Numbered from the stretch's first letter, positions 26,552 through 34,395 are shown. The stretch: 64,000 nt of DNA from CBDDFV01 sp965227335 (GCA_965227335.1 CBDDFV010000002.1:62001-126000), one strand, 5' to 3'. Numbers and translations: made by a program. The notes: a model not told the origin generated them from the letters alone.

Positions 26552-28222
26552 TCACGGACCCAGCACCTGCGTCGCGGCGGTCGCGAGTCGTCGCCCGACG
26601 TGCTCCTCTTCGTCGATGACGATGTGCGCCCCGGCCATTTCCAGCTCCCACCGGTAGACGTGGTATCGCGCGCGGGCGACGATGCGGGCGTCCGGGGCCA
26701 TCGACTTCACGTGTTGAATGATCAGCCGCGTGTGGGCGGGGTCGGGGATCGTCACGATGACGGCGGCGGCGTCGTGCAGATGGAGATGGTCGAGGAAATC
26801 GGGCTGCGTCGCGTCGCCCACTTCGGCCTTGAACCCGCGTTCGGTCGCGGTCCGCACCAGACGCACGTTCATGTCCACCACGATCACGCCGTCCTGTCGC
26901 CGGGCGAGGATCTCCCCCACCGCCTGACCGGCGGGCCCGAAGCCCACGAGGATCACGTGCCCCGACATCCCGGCGTACATGTCCGCGTCCGCCTCAGTCG
27001 GTCGCGACGGCTTCGCCCAGCCCCGCTTGATCATCCGCTTCGACACCGCCGAGGCCGCCTGCGGCGCGAGCGTCACGAGATACGGCGTCAGCACCAGCGT
27101 GACGATCGTCGATGAAATCAACAACGCCATCACGTCGGCGCTGATCAACCCCTCGTCCGCCGCGAGGTCCGACAGCACGAAGGAGAACTCCCCGATCTGG
27201 GCGAGACACATCCCCGCCGCGAGCGACGGCTGCAGCGGCAGACCGAAGCGTCGCAGCACCACCGCCACGATCAGTCCCTTGCCGACGACGATCGCCGTCG
27301 ACAACGCCGCGACCTCCACGAGATGCGCCGCGATCCAGGCGGGATCGCCCAGCATCCCGATCGACGTGAAGAACAAGGTCATCAGCAACGTACGCAACGG
27401 ACCGACGTCCGCCCGGACCTGCGCGGCGAAGGGACTCTCCGCCAGCAGCAACCCCGCGAGAAACGCCCCCATCGCCGGCGACAACTTCACCGCGTGCGCC
27501 GCCCACGCCGAACCGAGGCCCGCCGTGATCGCCAGCAGGAGCGAGAGATCCCGGTTGGAACGGATCGCCTGCGCCCCCAGCGCCCACGGGGCGAGATGGT
27601 TGAAGAGCACGTAGAACGCGCCGACGAGGATCGCCGCGTACATGACGGTCTTCCCCAGCGTGATCGCGGTGTCCGCCAGTCCTCCGTCGCTCCCGAGGAT
27701 TGACACCATCAGCACCAGCGGCACCACCGCGAGGTCCTGGAAGAGAAGGACGCCGAGCGACGCCCGCCCGTGGACCGAATCGATCGCGGCGCGGCTGGCG
27801 AGGATGCGCAACACGCACGCCGTCGAACTGAGGGCGAGCGCCGCCCCCACGGCGAGGGCGCCCTTCCACGGAACGCCGAAGGCCAGCGCCCCCGCCGCGC
27901 CGATCGCAAGGGTCACGCCGACCTGCAACGCCCCGCCGCCCAGCGCCGCCGCGCCGAGGGAGCGGAGCCGCCGGAAGGAGAATTCGAGTCCGATGGAGAA
28001 CAGCAGGAGCGAGACGCCCATTTCGGCGAGGACGGCCATGGCGTCGCTGGAGTCGACGCCGCCGCCGCCGACCCCCGCCCAGCCGAGGACGTTCGGTCCC
28101 ACCAGCATTCCGGCGATGATGTATCCGACGACCGCCGACTGACGCAGGCGCTCCGCCACGCCCCCGAGCACGAAGGCCGCGAGCAGAAGGACCAGGATGT
28201 CCTGCAGGATGTACCAGGCCAT
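26552..28222 (-). CDS. Monovalent cation:proton antiporter, CPA2/KefB type
   Basis: The product is 556 residues. About 12 TM helices (AWYILQDILVLLLAAFVLGG through VMALLISSTIVTLVLTPYLV) form a CPA2 exchanger domain, with motifs MGVSLLLFSIGLEFS and LSPAMGAFLAGLLLAESPFA. A C-terminal RCK_N/TrkA-N domain (about 425-540) has the Rossmann motif GFGPAG for NAD(H) binding. It probably exports K+ or Na+ in exchange for protons, with regulation by the nucleotide-binding domain. The start was placed at the MAWYILQDI methionine; an open extension of 111 residues upstream overlaps the divergent UDP-glucuronate decarboxylase gene and has no family features. Confidence 0.9.
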   Translation of the reverse strand: MAWYILQDILVLLLAAFVLGGVAERLRQSAVVGYIIAGMLVGPNVLGWAGVGGGGVDSSDAMAVLAEMGVSLLLFSIGLEFSFRRLRSLGAAALGGGALQVGVTLAIGAAGALAFGVPWKGALAVGAALALSSTACVLRILASRAAIDSVHGRASLGVLLFQDLAVVPLVLMVSILGSDGGLADTAITLGKTVMYAAILVGAFYVLFNHLAPWALGAQAIRSNRDLSLLLAITAGLGSAWAAHAVKLSPAMGAFLAGLLLAESPFAAQVRADVGPLRTLLMTLFFTSIGMLGDPAWIAAHLVEVAALSTAIVVGKGLIVAVVLRRFGLPLQPSLAAGMCLAQIGEFSFVLSDLAADEGLISADVMALLISSTIVTLVLTPYLVTLAPQAASAVSKRMIKRGWAKPSRPTEADADMYAGMSGHVILVGFGPAGQAVGEILARRQDGVIVVDMNVRLVRTATERGFKAEVGDATQPDFLDHLHLHDAAAVIVTIPDPAHTRLIIQHVKSMAPDARIVARARYHVYRWELEMAGAHIVIDEEEHVGRRLATAATQVLGP

Positions 28223-28406
28223 GAAGGAGGGCGCTCCGGGGGAGTGAGGCGGGCATTCTCGCCTGAGGAACGCGACTTTGCACGCCGCGCGGCGGACCCT
28301 TCGGAGATCCTTCGCGAATCGTGTATCCTGCCCGGCCCGGCGAACTCGCGCCGGACCCCGGCCGATCCGGGCCTGATCCCCCACTCCTGTCCCCCGAGCG
28401 AGCGTC

Positions 28407-29378
28407 ATGTCTGTCAATCGCGTACTGGTCACCGGCGGCGCCGGATTCCTCGGCTCCCACCTTTGCGACCGCCTCGTCGAGCGCGGCGAGGACGTCATCT
28501 GCGTCGACAACTTCTTCACCAGCCAGAAGTCCAACGTCGCCCACCTGCTCGACAAGCCGAACTTCGAGCTGGTTCGTCACGACGTGACGCATCCGCTGTT
28601 CATGGAAGTGGACGAGATCTACAACCTCGCGTGCCCCGCCGCGCCGGGTCATTACCAGTACAACCCCATCAAGACGACGAAGACCTCCTTCCTCGGCGCG
28701 ATGCACGCGTTGGGCATGGCGAAGCGCACACAGGCGAAGGTCTTCCACGCCTCGACGAGCGAGGTGTACGGCGATCCGGAAGTGCATCCGCAGCCGGAGT
28801 CGTATCGCGGCGCCGTGAACCCGATCGGTCCCCGGGCCTGCTATGACGAAGGCAAGCGGGTGGCCGAGACGCTCATGTTCGACTACCACCGTCAGAACGG
28901 GGTGAACATCCGCGTCGTCCGGATCTTCAACACCTACGGTCCGCGGATGCATCCGTACGATGGACGCGTGGTCAGTAACTTCATTCGCCAGGCGCTCGCG
29001 GGTGAGGACATCACAATCTACGGAGACGGCCAGCAGACCCGCTCCTTCTGTTATGTCGACGATCTCATTGCGGGCTTTCTCGCGATGATGGACGCGTCGG
29101 ACGACGTGATCGGCCCGGTGAACCTCGGGAATCCCGACGAGTTCACCATCAAGGAGCTGGCGGAACTCGTCATCGAGCTGACGGGGGCCGGATCGAATCT
29201 TGTCCATGAGCCCCTGCCCCAGGATGACCCGCTGCAACGCCAGCCGGACATCACGCTGGCCAAGGACAAGCTCGGCTGGGAGCCGAAGGTGAAGCTTCGT
29301 GAGGGTCTGCAGCAGACGATCGACTGGTTCAAGTCGATCGACCTGTCGCACTACCGGCCGCCGACGCCGAATTATTAG
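28407..29378 (+). CDS. UDP-glucuronate decarboxylase (UDP-xylose synthase)
   Basis: This 323-residue member of the extended short-chain dehydrogenases converts UDP-glucuronate to UDP-xylose, a precursor for surface polysaccharides. It shows GGAGFLGSH (NAD binding, residues 10-18), DNFFTSQKSNVAHL, and HASTSEVYGDP with the catalytic Ser/Thr. The catalytic pair is Y146/K150 in CYDEGKRVAE, a signature of UXS enzymes. RIFNTYGPRMHPYDGRVVSN is also typical. It is divergent from the antiporter, with about 184 bases between the starts. TATCCT at 28324-28329 could be its -10. It is likely a single-gene transcript. Confidence 0.93.
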   Translation: MSVNRVLVTGGAGFLGSHLCDRLVERGEDVICVDNFFTSQKSNVAHLLDKPNFELVRHDVTHPLFMEVDEIYNLACPAAPGHYQYNPIKTTKTSFLGAMHALGMAKRTQAKVFHASTSEVYGDPEVHPQPESYRGAVNPIGPRACYDEGKRVAETLMFDYHRQNGVNIRVVRIFNTYGPRMHPYDGRVVSNFIRQALAGEDITIYGDGQQTRSFCYVDDLIAGFLAMMDASDDVIGPVNLGNPDEFTIKELAELVIELTGAGSNLVHEPLPQDDPLQRQPDITLAKDKLGWEPKVKLREGLQQTIDWFKSIDLSHYRPPTPNY

Positions 29379-29646
29379 ATCAAGGCCCGATGACCGCGGA
29401 CTGAGGTGCGACCGGCTCGCGCTGTGGTGTGTGCGGCCGTCGCCAAGGGCAGACGCAGCGCGGCCCGTGCGAATGCTGTCGCCGCGCGGACGAGACGGAC
29501 GGTCCCGTCATGGCGAGAATCGTTCGCCGCACAGGTGAGAACGCGGGACGCCATCGCGACCGGCATCTTCGCCCAGGCCGCGCCTGATGTATCGTCACGT
29601 GCGCATCGCAGCGCGACAATTTCTGGTGGCGTTGACCGGACTTCGT
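29379..29646. other. Intergenic spacer, nothing recognised
   Basis: These 268 bases between converging genes carry no credible coding sequence, hairpin terminator or repeat that I can identify. Confidence 0.5.
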
Positions 29647-30582
29647 TCAGAACGGAATTACAGGCCGCGATCTGTCTCGATCCGCCCACTCCCGGGCCTC
29701 TTGCCTGACCCTCGCATCGTCGGCGTGTTCGGCCAGCGTGCGCAGCGCTTCGAGTGCGCGCGGGTCTCGAATGCACGCCAGCCGCTCGAATGCTCGCCAC
29801 CGGATCGCGGGGTCCGTCGACGTCGCCAGCCATGCGTGGATCTCCACCGGCGCTCGGGCCATCCGGATGTGAAAGGGCGCCGGATCGTCAACGTCCGGCA
29901 ACTCCGTGGCGAGGAACGTCCCGAGCGGAAGGCGAGCGACCGGGAACTGCCCCGTGTCGAGCTCCGCCCGCCGCGCGTGCGCGCGGCGAACCGCCTCCCG
30001 AATCGGCCATGCCGGCTCTTCCTGCCTGATGATGTATGGAACAACGACATCTTCGGCTTCCACCGCGGCGCGCGAAAGGGTCTCCAGGCTCGACAGGGTT
30101 CCGTCCGCTGTCGCCGCCAACTCGGCAAAGCGGTCGATGGTCAACGATGCTTCCCACGCGGCGGTCAGGCGGCGCCACGGATGGCGGGAGGCGCGTCCGG
30201 CCTGGCTTGGGTCTGGAAGCACTCCGCTCTCTGTAGAGGGTGGCTTGACCGTCATCTTGAGTATCACCGCAAGGACCGGACGCGGTGTTACGGCAACCCA
30301 GTGCCGGGCCCCTCCATGAATCCGCCAACCCAGCCAGCCCGCCGCGATGAGCGATACCACGCCAAACGCCACCCGCCGCTTCCGAAACCGTCGACGCGTC
30401 GTCTCCTTCTCCACCCCCCACGCAAACCCGCACTCCGAACACCGCATCTCGCTCGCCGCCGACACATCAAACCGGCACCGCGGACACCGCTTCGCACCCT
30501 TGCGGTTCTTCCACGGCAAACCCGCCCCGATCAGCGCGGCGGCGGTGAGGAACAACGCGATGGTCACCACAGTCAGCAGCAT
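29647..30582 (-). CDS. Zinc-ribbon membrane protein, paralogue 3 of 3
   Basis: This 311-residue protein is of no named family. The order is TM helix (VVTIALFLTAAALIGAGLPW), a CxxC-x14-CxxC zinc ribbon (CPRCRFDVSAASEMRCSECG), a second TM helix (FGVVSLIAAGWLGWRI), then about 215 residues of mostly helical character. The C-terminus has a HEAT-like pair (PAIRWRAFERLACIRDPRAL, then EALRTLAEHADDARVRQEAR). It shares architecture and landmarks with the two upstream genes, including LGTFLATEL about 100 residues from the end. It starts 12 bases after the middle paralogue, so the three form an operon. The zinc ribbon would face the cytoplasm if both helices span the membrane. Function unknown. Confidence 0.75.
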   Translation of the reverse strand: MLLTVVTIALFLTAAALIGAGLPWKNRKGAKRCPRCRFDVSAASEMRCSECGFAWGVEKETTRRRFRKRRVAFGVVSLIAAGWLGWRIHGGARHWVAVTPRPVLAVILKMTVKPPSTESGVLPDPSQAGRASRHPWRRLTAAWEASLTIDRFAELAATADGTLSSLETLSRAAVEAEDVVVPYIIRQEEPAWPIREAVRRAHARRAELDTGQFPVARLPLGTFLATELPDVDDPAPFHIRMARAPVEIHAWLATSTDPAIRWRAFERLACIRDPRALEALRTLAEHADDARVRQEAREWADRDRSRPVIPF

Positions 30583-30594
30583 TCGAATCGTCGG

Positions 30595-31554
30595 TCAGTC
30601 CGCCTCCCGCTGATCCATTCCGGGATCGAGGACTCGCGCTCGCCAGGACAGCGCGACACGCGCGGCGTCCGCCACGTCGGGATCCGGGTCGGACCGCAAC
30701 GCCAGCAAAGCCGTCTCCGCCCATCTCCCACGAACATACTTCAATCGCGACACGGCGTAGCGACGCGTGGCGGGACGACCGGAGTAACGCACGAGTTCAA
30801 GGAACGACACCGCCGGCTCGACCCAGTCCGCCGCGAGAAAGACGTCGTCATCAAAGGCCTGCAACTCGCTCGCGAGAAAACTGCCGAGGGCCGGGGCCCG
30901 CCCCGCGACGGCGCGTTCGTCCAACGCCTCGCGCTGCGCACGAGCGCGATCAACCGCCGCGTACACGAGCCACGCATCATCCCGGTCGCGAGGCAGCGAC
31001 GTCAGCGAGGATGCGTGCAACTCCTGCGCGGCGAGGGCGAGATCATCAACGCTCCCCGGCGAACCATCCGCCGCGTCCACCAACGCCGCGAACACATCGA
31101 TCGCGAGCGCCTCCTGCTGCTGCGCCACCAGGTCGTCCCAGCGGTCGCCGGAGGCGAAGAGCGCCGGGTCCGCCGCGGGAAACCGCGAGTCCGGCGCCGG
31201 ACGAGGCGTTTCGACGGACAGCTCCAGCACCTCCCGCAGCACCGGGCGCGGCACGAGGTCCGTCCAGTGCGCCGGCTCCACGAAGGCCGTCCACGCCGAC
31301 GCCGCGCCCAGCGTGAAGATCACGAGACCGAGCATCACGCGTCCAAGACGAAGCGGCCGGCGCTCGACTTCACGGGCCGTCGTCCACGTGTGATCACACG
31401 CCGGACACCGCAGATGCGTCGCCTCGCTGACATCGCACCCGCAACCGGGACACCGCCGCGCAGCGCCGGAATGCCGCCGCGGCAGACCGGGCGCCGCCGC
31501 CACGACCGACGCAACGAGCAACGCGACGGCGACGGGGTACAGGAGCATGAACAT
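30595..31554 (-). CDS. Zinc-ribbon membrane protein, paralogue 2 of 3
   Basis: This 319-residue protein has the same plan as its neighbours: N-terminal TM helix (YPVAVALLVASVVAAAPGLP), zinc ribbon (CPGCGCDVSEATHLRCPAC), a second TM helix (VMLGLVIFTLGAASAWTAFV) and a helical C-terminal region. WTDLVPRPVLREVLELSVET and LGSFLASELQAFDDD correspond to conserved landmarks in both paralogues. A HEAT-like repeat lies near the end (GRPATRRYAVSRLKYVRGRW). The ribbon cysteine pairs are intact. It sits between the other two copies, with gaps of 60 and 12 bases. Function unknown. Confidence 0.75.
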   Translation of the reverse strand: MFMLLYPVAVALLVASVVAAAPGLPRRHSGAARRCPGCGCDVSEATHLRCPACDHTWTTAREVERRPLRLGRVMLGLVIFTLGAASAWTAFVEPAHWTDLVPRPVLREVLELSVETPRPAPDSRFPAADPALFASGDRWDDLVAQQQEALAIDVFAALVDAADGSPGSVDDLALAAQELHASSLTSLPRDRDDAWLVYAAVDRARAQREALDERAVAGRAPALGSFLASELQAFDDDVFLAADWVEPAVSFLELVRYSGRPATRRYAVSRLKYVRGRWAETALLALRSDPDPDVADAARVALSWRARVLDPGMDQREAD

Positions 31555-31614
31555 CAGGCCGGATCCCTCCCGGGCGACCTGAATTGTACGGACGGGCGCG
31601 GCGGGCGGTTCGGA

Positions 31615-32598
31615 TCAGGGAGCGGGTTCGCCGGCGGACTCTTTGCCCTGCGGCTGCGTCCGGCTCCTGATCGAAGGCCACATGTAGATTCGCCAGTCGA
31701 GCAGCTGCCCCGCGAGTTGGGCGACATTGGGGTCGGGATCCTCGGCGAGGCGCCGGAGAAGCGGCTCGATGTTCGGATGGTCGATGTGGCCGAGTCGCCC
31801 GATGGCGTGAAGCCGCGCCGCCGGGTCAGCGGACTCGGCGAGGGCGGCGTGAATCTCGTACGGCGGCTCGATCCACCCCGGACGACTCGCGGCGTCGCCG
31901 GGGAAGAGTTGAAGTTCGCTCGCAAGGAAGGTCCCGAGCGGCAGGCCGCCGCTCGCCGCGGCCCGCGTATCGAGCGCGGCCCGCTGCGCCCGCGCTGCTT
32001 CGAGCGCCGACCGCGCGGGCCAGGCGTCGACCCAGCGGGTTCCGGAACGGTCGATCATGAGACGCTCCATCTCTGGCGCGGCGGGAATGAGCGCTTCCAC
32101 GCTCGCGATCGAACCGTCCGACGCCTCGACCGCCGCCTGAAACGCCTCGAACGCACGCGACGCCTGCTCCTGCCAGACCAGACGGTCCCAGCGGCTCGCG
32201 GCGGCGCGCAACGTCGGGTCCGGCGCGGGGAGCGCGGCGCCCGGGGGGACCGGCGGCGTGTCGACCGTGGCGTCCAGCATCGCCTGCACCACGAAGCGCG
32301 GCAGCAGATTCGTCCAGTGGGTCGGACCGACGAACGCGATCACGTGCATGATCAAGGACGCCGCCAGGAGAACGAGACCGACCGCCTGCACCCGGCGACG
32401 GGGCGGGCGTTCGGTGAGTTCACGTTCGTCCCGCCACGCGTGCCCGCACTCCGGACAGCGCGATTCCTCGGTGGCGGAGAGGTCGAAGCGGCACCGGGGG
32501 CACCGGCGGGCGCCTCGGGGGTTGGCGCGGGCCACCCCGGCGACGATGCACGCGAGGGCGAGGATGAGCAGTACGAAAGCGGCGGCGTACGTGAGCAT
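31615..32598 (-). CDS. Zinc-ribbon membrane protein, paralogue 1 of 3
   Basis: The product is 327 residues from ATG 32598. An upstream in-frame extension was rejected because it has no hydrophobic start and runs towards the IS boundary. A TM helix (YAAAFVLLILALACIVAGVA) is followed by a zinc ribbon (CPRCRFDLSATEESRCPECG), a second TM helix (AVGLVLLAASLIMHVIAFVG) and the family landmarks WTNLLPRFVVQAMLDATVDT and LGTFLASELQLFPGD. A HEAT-like unit (DPAARLHAIGRLGHIDHPNI) closes it. It is the first gene of the three-paralogue operon and lies just outside the IS element. Function unknown; similarity to the others shows tandem duplication followed by divergence. Confidence 0.75.
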   Translation of the reverse strand: MLTYAAAFVLLILALACIVAGVARANPRGARRCPRCRFDLSATEESRCPECGHAWRDERELTERPPRRRVQAVGLVLLAASLIMHVIAFVGPTHWTNLLPRFVVQAMLDATVDTPPVPPGAALPAPDPTLRAAASRWDRLVWQEQASRAFEAFQAAVEASDGSIASVEALIPAAPEMERLMIDRSGTRWVDAWPARSALEAARAQRAALDTRAAASGGLPLGTFLASELQLFPGDAASRPGWIEPPYEIHAALAESADPAARLHAIGRLGHIDHPNIEPLLRRLAEDPDPNVAQLAGQLLDWRIYMWPSIRSRTQPQGKESAGEPAP

Positions 32599-32674
32599 GG
32601 GGGCGGCGTTCCTCCGGGTCGGGGATGGTAGCGATCCTCGACGGGCCGCGATCCACCCGACCGAATCGCCCCCC

Positions 32675-32689
32675 GAACCCACCCCGAAC
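32675..32689. promoter_or_regulatory. LexA-box-like direct repeat cut off from recA
   Basis: GAACCCACCCCGAAC is GAAC-N7-GAAC, identical in form to the GTTC-N7-GTTC LexA box known from alphaproteobacteria. It lies at the left boundary of the IS; before the insertion it would have been roughly 120 bases upstream of the recA start. Whether planctomycete LexA reads this motif is unknown to me. Confidence 0.35.
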
Positions 32690-32694
32690 ATTTT
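32687..32694 (+). repeat. 8-bp target site duplication, left copy
   Basis: AACATTTT directly abuts the left terminal inverted repeat and is repeated at 34364-34371. Confidence 0.9.
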
Positions 32695-32721
32695 CGGAAG
32701 TAGGTAGGTAACGCAACCGGC
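32695..32721 (+). repeat. Left terminal inverted repeat of the IS1595-family element
   Basis: This 27-bp repeat begins CGGAAGTAGGTAGGTAACGC. It is the perfect reverse complement of 34337-34363. Confidence 0.95.
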
Positions 32722-32742
32722 CTCAGATGGTCAGAAACGAAG

Positions 32743-32772
32743 AACGCCCCGAAGTCAGTCCTTCGGGGCGTT
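32743..32772 (-). terminator. Hairpin at the end of the IS transcript
   Basis: AACGCCCCGAAG (32743-32754) pairs perfectly with CTTCGGGGCGTT (32761-32772), a 12-bp stem with a 6-base loop. On the minus strand it is followed by CTTCGTTTCT. The TGA stop of the small IS frame lies in the loop. Confidence 0.65.
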
Positions 32773-32925
32773 GTCGTTCTGGGGTTCGTCTTTGTCGTCG
32801 TCTTTGGGCCACCCGTCAGGCGGGCGCTTCTTGCCCATCGCCTTCCGCATGGCGTCCTCCCAATCGCCTTCGATCACGAGGCGCTCGGCGTCCGGTCCGG
32901 GTTTCTTCTTCGGGTCTTCGGTCAT
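32755..32925 (-). CDS. Small charged protein encoded in the IS downstream of the transposase
   Basis: This is a 56-residue frame starting at ATG 32925, nine bases after the transposase TAG. It begins MTEDPKKKPGPDAERLVIEG and contains a DWEDAMRKAMGKKRPPDGWP stretch and an acidic Asp/Lys tail. It is very hydrophilic, with no signal or TM segment. A weak TCCG precedes the start, so translation may depend on coupling to the transposase. Its close position inside the element and its end in the terminator hairpin suggest it is a genuine element gene, perhaps an accessory DNA-binding or transposition regulator. That role is an inference. Confidence 0.6.
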   Translation of the reverse strand: MTEDPKKKPGPDAERLVIEGDWEDAMRKAMGKKRPPDGWPKDDDKDEPQNDNAPKD

Positions 32926-32934
32926 CGGAGCATT

Positions 32935-33894
32935 CTAGGCCATGACGAGTTCGTCGTAGGTGAGCCGCTTGCCCTGCGCGTTCTTGATCGCGAGTCGCAG
33001 TCGTTCGCCGTCGTCCTTGCTGCGCGTGTTGTAGCGGAACTCGAACTCATCGAGGTACCGCTGGAGGTGCTTCCGGCTGACGTTGTGATAGACGCCGTTG
33101 ATGCCGCGCTTCAGAATGGCGAAGAACGATTCGACCGTGTTGGTCGTGACGTCGCCGCGCACGTACACCTTGTTCTTGTGGTTGATGCGGCCGTGTCCGC
33201 CTTCGAACTCGCGGCCGACGCCGACGTACCCAGCCTGCTCATCGGTCATCAGGCGCGCCGACAGATCGACATGATCGGTCACGGCCTTGCGGAGGTTGAT
33301 CGACGTCACGCCCGGGATGACGCGAACGCGGGCCTGTCCGCCTCGCTCGACCGCAGCGAACACGGTGGTCTTACGCTCGGATCGCGTCTCGTAGTTGCTC
33401 TTGCGGCCGCGTCGTGGGTTCGGCGCCTGGGGCACGCTGTAGCGCGGCTTGCCGCCGATGAACGTCTCATCCGCCTCGACGGTCCCGGTCAGCTTCGGCC
33501 CATCTGGCGCCATCGCGAACCTGATGCGGTGCATCATGAACAGGGCGGACTTGTAGCTCACGCCGGTCTGCCGCTGGATCTGGAGGGCGCTGACGCCCTT
33601 CTTCGACGCACACGCGGCCCAGAACGCGAAGCACCAGTGACGGAGGGGGATGCGGCTGTCCTCGAACACGGTCCCGATCCGAACGGTGAACTGCTTCTTG
33701 CAGCCCCGGCAGCGCCAGAGGTAGCGGGTGTTCCGCTCGCCGGTCTTGGCGTCCTTCATCTGATAGACGTCCGTATCGCCGCAGCGGGGGCAGCCCGGGC
33801 AGTCGCCCCAGCGCATCCGCTCAAGGAACTCGACGGCAGCCGCCTCGTCAGAGCAGGCCTTTGGGACGTTCTTGATGATCTCTGATGCTGGCAT
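32935..33894 (-). CDS. IS1595-family (ISXO2-like) transposase
   Basis: This 319-residue DDE-type transposase has an N-terminal zinc ribbon (CPRCG about 35-39 and CRGCKKQF about 62-69) of the kind that precedes IS1595 transposases. It is followed by an HTH-like stretch (SALQIQRQTGVSYKSALFMM). The catalytic core has D in VEADETFIGGKPR, a second D in ARLMTDEQAGYVGVG and the N/E region TNTVESFFAILKRG, matching the ISXO2 DD(N/E)K pattern. The frame is intact, so the element may be active. It starts at ATG 33894 and is followed nine bases later by the small element gene. Confidence 0.95.
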   Translation of the reverse strand: MPASEIIKNVPKACSDEAAAVEFLERMRWGDCPGCPRCGDTDVYQMKDAKTGERNTRYLWRCRGCKKQFTVRIGTVFEDSRIPLRHWCFAFWAACASKKGVSALQIQRQTGVSYKSALFMMHRIRFAMAPDGPKLTGTVEADETFIGGKPRYSVPQAPNPRRGRKSNYETRSERKTTVFAAVERGGQARVRVIPGVTSINLRKAVTDHVDLSARLMTDEQAGYVGVGREFEGGHGRINHKNKVYVRGDVTTNTVESFFAILKRGINGVYHNVSRKHLQRYLDEFEFRYNTRSKDDGERLRLAIKNAQGKRLTYDELVMA

Positions 33895-33992
33895 GTCATC
33901 ATTTTACTTCACGCAAGGCATTGCGGCAACTACAAAGTTCTCAGATTTGCAACCTGGCGGCAAACCGAGCGTATACTTCTGTCCGACAAGGA

Positions 33993-34064
33993 TGGAGGCG
34001 GGGGGAATCGAACCCCCAAGGACAGCCTGCCAAGGACCACCTAGGGCACCAGCCCTTCGCCCCC
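33993..34064 (-). ncRNA. tRNA-like element inside the IS
   Basis: Read on the minus strand, 72 bases fold as an acceptor stem GGGGGCG (34064-34058) with CGCCTCC (34000-33994), seven pairs including one G-T. A perfect T arm GGGGG-TTCGATT-CCCCC follows (34017-34001). A short D-like arm GGGC-TGGT-GCCC is at 34055-34044. The 26 bases between the D and T arms make only a weak anticodon arm; C-TTGG-like readings give TGG or GGC as anticodon, neither convincing. Position 8 is A, not T, and CCA is not encoded. It could be a captured, decayed tRNA or a structured element RNA that mimics one. It lies 98 bases upstream of the transposase start, in the same direction. Confidence 0.5.
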
Positions 34065-34074
34065 AATCCGAAAT

Positions 34075-34162
34075 CCGCCGCTGCGCCCTAACGCAGCGGC
34101 GGGGAGAGGACGCCTTAAGAGGCGTCAAGAACGCTTGTGGCGCCCGCTGCTACCGCAGCGGG
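34075..34162. other. Three stacked hairpins in the IS non-coding region
   Basis: The first is CCGCCGCTGCG/CGCAGCGGCGG (34075-34085 with 34092-34102), a perfect 11-bp stem. The second is GACGCCT/AGGCGTC (34109-34115 with 34120-34126), loop TAAG. The third is CCCGCTGC/GCAGCGGG (34143-34150 with 34155-34162), followed on the plus strand by TGCTGTTTTT, so it may be a plus-strand terminator. The first and third share the CCGCTGC core. With the tRNA-like fold they make a strongly structured region of about 170 bases. Confidence 0.6.
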
Positions 34163-34336
34163 TGCTGTTTTTCCAGCGAGGCAGTCCGCGGAGGTGACTG
34201 CTGACGTGGACCAACTTCTTGGCGAACTGCCCCGCATTGGGGTACGACCCCGTCCATGTGGGTCAAGCGGATTTGTCGGACAAAGAAATGCGTCGCTACG
34301 GAATGCGTCGATTCAGCTCATGGATGACCCTATCGT

Positions 34337-34363
34337 GCCGGTTGCGTTACCTACCTACTTCCG
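34337..34363 (-). repeat. Right terminal inverted repeat of the IS1595-family element
   Basis: It ends ...CTACCTACTTCCG on the plus strand and is the perfect reverse complement of 32695-32721 over 27 bases; the sequences diverge just inside. Confidence 0.95.
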
Positions 34364-34371
34364 AACATTTT
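34364..34371 (+). repeat. 8-bp target site duplication, right copy
   Basis: AACATTTT, identical to 32687-32694, immediately outside the right inverted repeat. Confidence 0.9.
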
Positions 34372-34395
34372 ACCCGAATTCTTCCCGAATCTGTC

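Larger units (their letters stand above)
32695..34363 (-). mobile_element. Complete IS1595-family insertion sequence
   Basis: The element is 1669 bp with perfect 27-bp terminal inverted repeats and an 8-bp AACATTTT target duplication, the size known for IS1595-family elements. It holds a full-length transposase (32935-33894), a 56-codon downstream frame (32755-32925) and about 440 bases of non-coding DNA upstream of the transposase with a tRNA-like fold and three strong hairpins. Perfect ends and duplication point to recent transposition. The right end is 100 bases from the recA start codon. Confidence 0.93.

Noticed and set aside
29587..32631. Plus-strand open frame of about 1000 codons
   Set aside because: It is antisense to the three zinc-ribbon paralogues, is dominated by Arg, and has no recognisable domain or ribosome binding site. 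It is a shadow of GC-rich coding DNA.
33990..34170. tmRNA (ssrA)
   Set aside because: The acceptor and T-arm resemble tmRNA ends, but the two halves are only 72 bases apart, and there is no tag reading frame or pseudoknot-sized domain.
33872..34204. Plus-strand open frame in the IS leader
   Set aside because: It is the translation of the tRNA-like block and hairpins; the GGIEPPR-like peptide is a known artefact of translating tRNA antisense sequence.
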